From assembly GCA_009692685.1 (NCBI GenBank), contig SHYS01000027.1, positions 1-12,975 on the forward strand: a DNA stretch of 12,975 nt. Reading direction: 5' to 3'. The position numbers and the translations under genes were made by a program. Under the pieces are notes generated by a model that saw only the letters and a list, made by a program, of their open reading frames with translations, had not been told where the DNA came from and did not search any database. Below are positions 12,811 through 12,975 of the stretch, piece after piece; position 1 is the first letter of the stretch, and each line of letters begins with the position of its first letter. This DNA is from Dehalococcoidia bacterium. Its GTDB lineage: Bacteria; Chloroflexota; Dehalococcoidia; UBA2979.

Positions 12811-12824
12811 CGGTACGCGTACCG
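12811..12824 (+). promoter_or_regulatory. 14-bp perfect palindrome
   Basis: CGGTACGCGTACCG is fully self-complementary and starts 7 nt after a TATGAT hexamer on the plus strand. That is a plausible operator position, but no plus-strand gene follows it except sequence antisense to the tRNA. Confidence 0.3.
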
Positions 12825-12928
12825 CGCTCCGGAGGCGAAGCTCGGCCCGGAGGCAATTGAGGCTCGGGAGTGCGCACATTATTCGAGCAGGGCCAGAGAC
12901 TACGGGGCGAGAGGGCCGGGGGTGATGC

Positions 12929-12975
12929 TGGTGAGCCCGCAGGGATTCGAACCCTGGACCGATGGATTAAAAGTC
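12929..12975 (-). tRNA. tRNA-Lys (anticodon TTT), 3' part, cut by the window edge
   Basis: Read on the minus strand, the sequence gives the anticodon loop CTTTTAA (anticodon TTT) and its 3' stem TCCAT. These are followed by the variable loop CGGTC and the T arm CAGGG-TTCGAAT-CCCTG (plus strand 12940-12956). The 3' acceptor strand CGGGCTC, discriminator A and an encoded CCA (12929-12931) complete it. The 5' half lies beyond the window, so acceptor pairing cannot be checked. A tRNA at this place is also a possible integration site, but no integrase or att repeat is visible. Confidence 0.93.

Larger units (their letters stand above)
12670..12928 (+). other. Intergenic region between the operon and tRNA-Lys
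   Basis: This 259-bp gap is the longest in the window. It holds the -10-like TATGCT of the MBL gene (minus strand, 12704-12709), a TATGAT on the plus strand (12798-12803) with no obvious gene behind it, the palindrome CGGTACGCGTACCG (12811-12824), and two direct copies of CCGGAGGC (12829-12836 and 12847-12854). I see no convincing gene in it and no clear terminator for the tRNA. Confidence 0.5.

Noticed and set aside
12829..12854. Two direct copies of CCGGAGGC as a repeat array
   Set aside because: Two 8-bp copies in GC-rich DNA are expected by chance and no third copy follows. This is not a CRISPR or iteron array.
12799..12975. Open frame on the plus strand running through the tRNA to the window edge, ending in GFEPWTDGLKV
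   Set aside because: This ending is the familiar false translation of an antisense tRNA (here tRNA-Lys), seen in many mis-annotated ORFs. There is no ribosome binding site and no family match.

Overview
The window is 12,975 bases of GC-rich, gene-dense bacterial DNA. A DUF3090/TIGR03847 protein, a luciferase-like flavin monooxygenase, a Tat lipoprotein of the intradiol dioxygenase type, GTG starts and TANNNT -10 boxes point to Chloroflexota (Dehalococcoidia- or SAR202-like) or Actinomycetota. I lean to Chloroflexota, but this is inference. A complete murB argues against the wall-less Dehalococcoides group. No insertion sequence, CRISPR array, prophage or rRNA is visible.

Left part (1-5581). 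A 31-residue cysteine-rich peptide gene (56-151) has a strong ribosome binding site and is followed at once by a 23-bp perfect hairpin. Next come a luciferase-like monooxygenase and an MFS transporter, 4 nt apart. The transporter converges on a DUF3090 gene, sharing the 4 bases CTAG as both stop codons. DUF3090 is divergent from an amidase-signature hydrolase, which is followed by murB.

Middle part (5578-8451). The 5' half of a DinB-like gene overlaps the murB stop and then runs abruptly into the middle of an ABC-F ATPase gene, which also carries a frameshift further on. A 66-residue membrane protein and a VanZ-like protein follow, overlapping by ATGA. Then comes a Tat-exported lipoprotein intradiol dioxygenase with a one-base frameshift just after its first iron-ligand tyrosine.

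Right part (8472-12669, minus strand). Five co-directional genes form a probable catabolic operon. In transcription order they are an MBL-fold hydrolase, a phosphotriesterase/lactonase-like amidohydrolase, an alpha/beta hydrolase, a cytochrome P450 (with two one-base insertions) and a small P450-type ferredoxin. The P450-ferredoxin pair would oxidise a substrate and the hydrolases would open ester or lactone products. The window ends inside a tRNA-Lys(TTT) gene on the minus strand.

The frame lesions (about 5812, 6430, 8079, 8987 and 9492) all lie in the central 3.7 kb. Every reading frame keeps its motifs across the lesion, so local consensus or assembly errors are as likely as real decay. 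The most unusual item is the peptide at 56-151, with the symmetric spacing CC-x3-C-x-C-x3-CC after a double-glycine-like leader. No stretch over 300 bases lacks a gene; the longest is 12670-12928.
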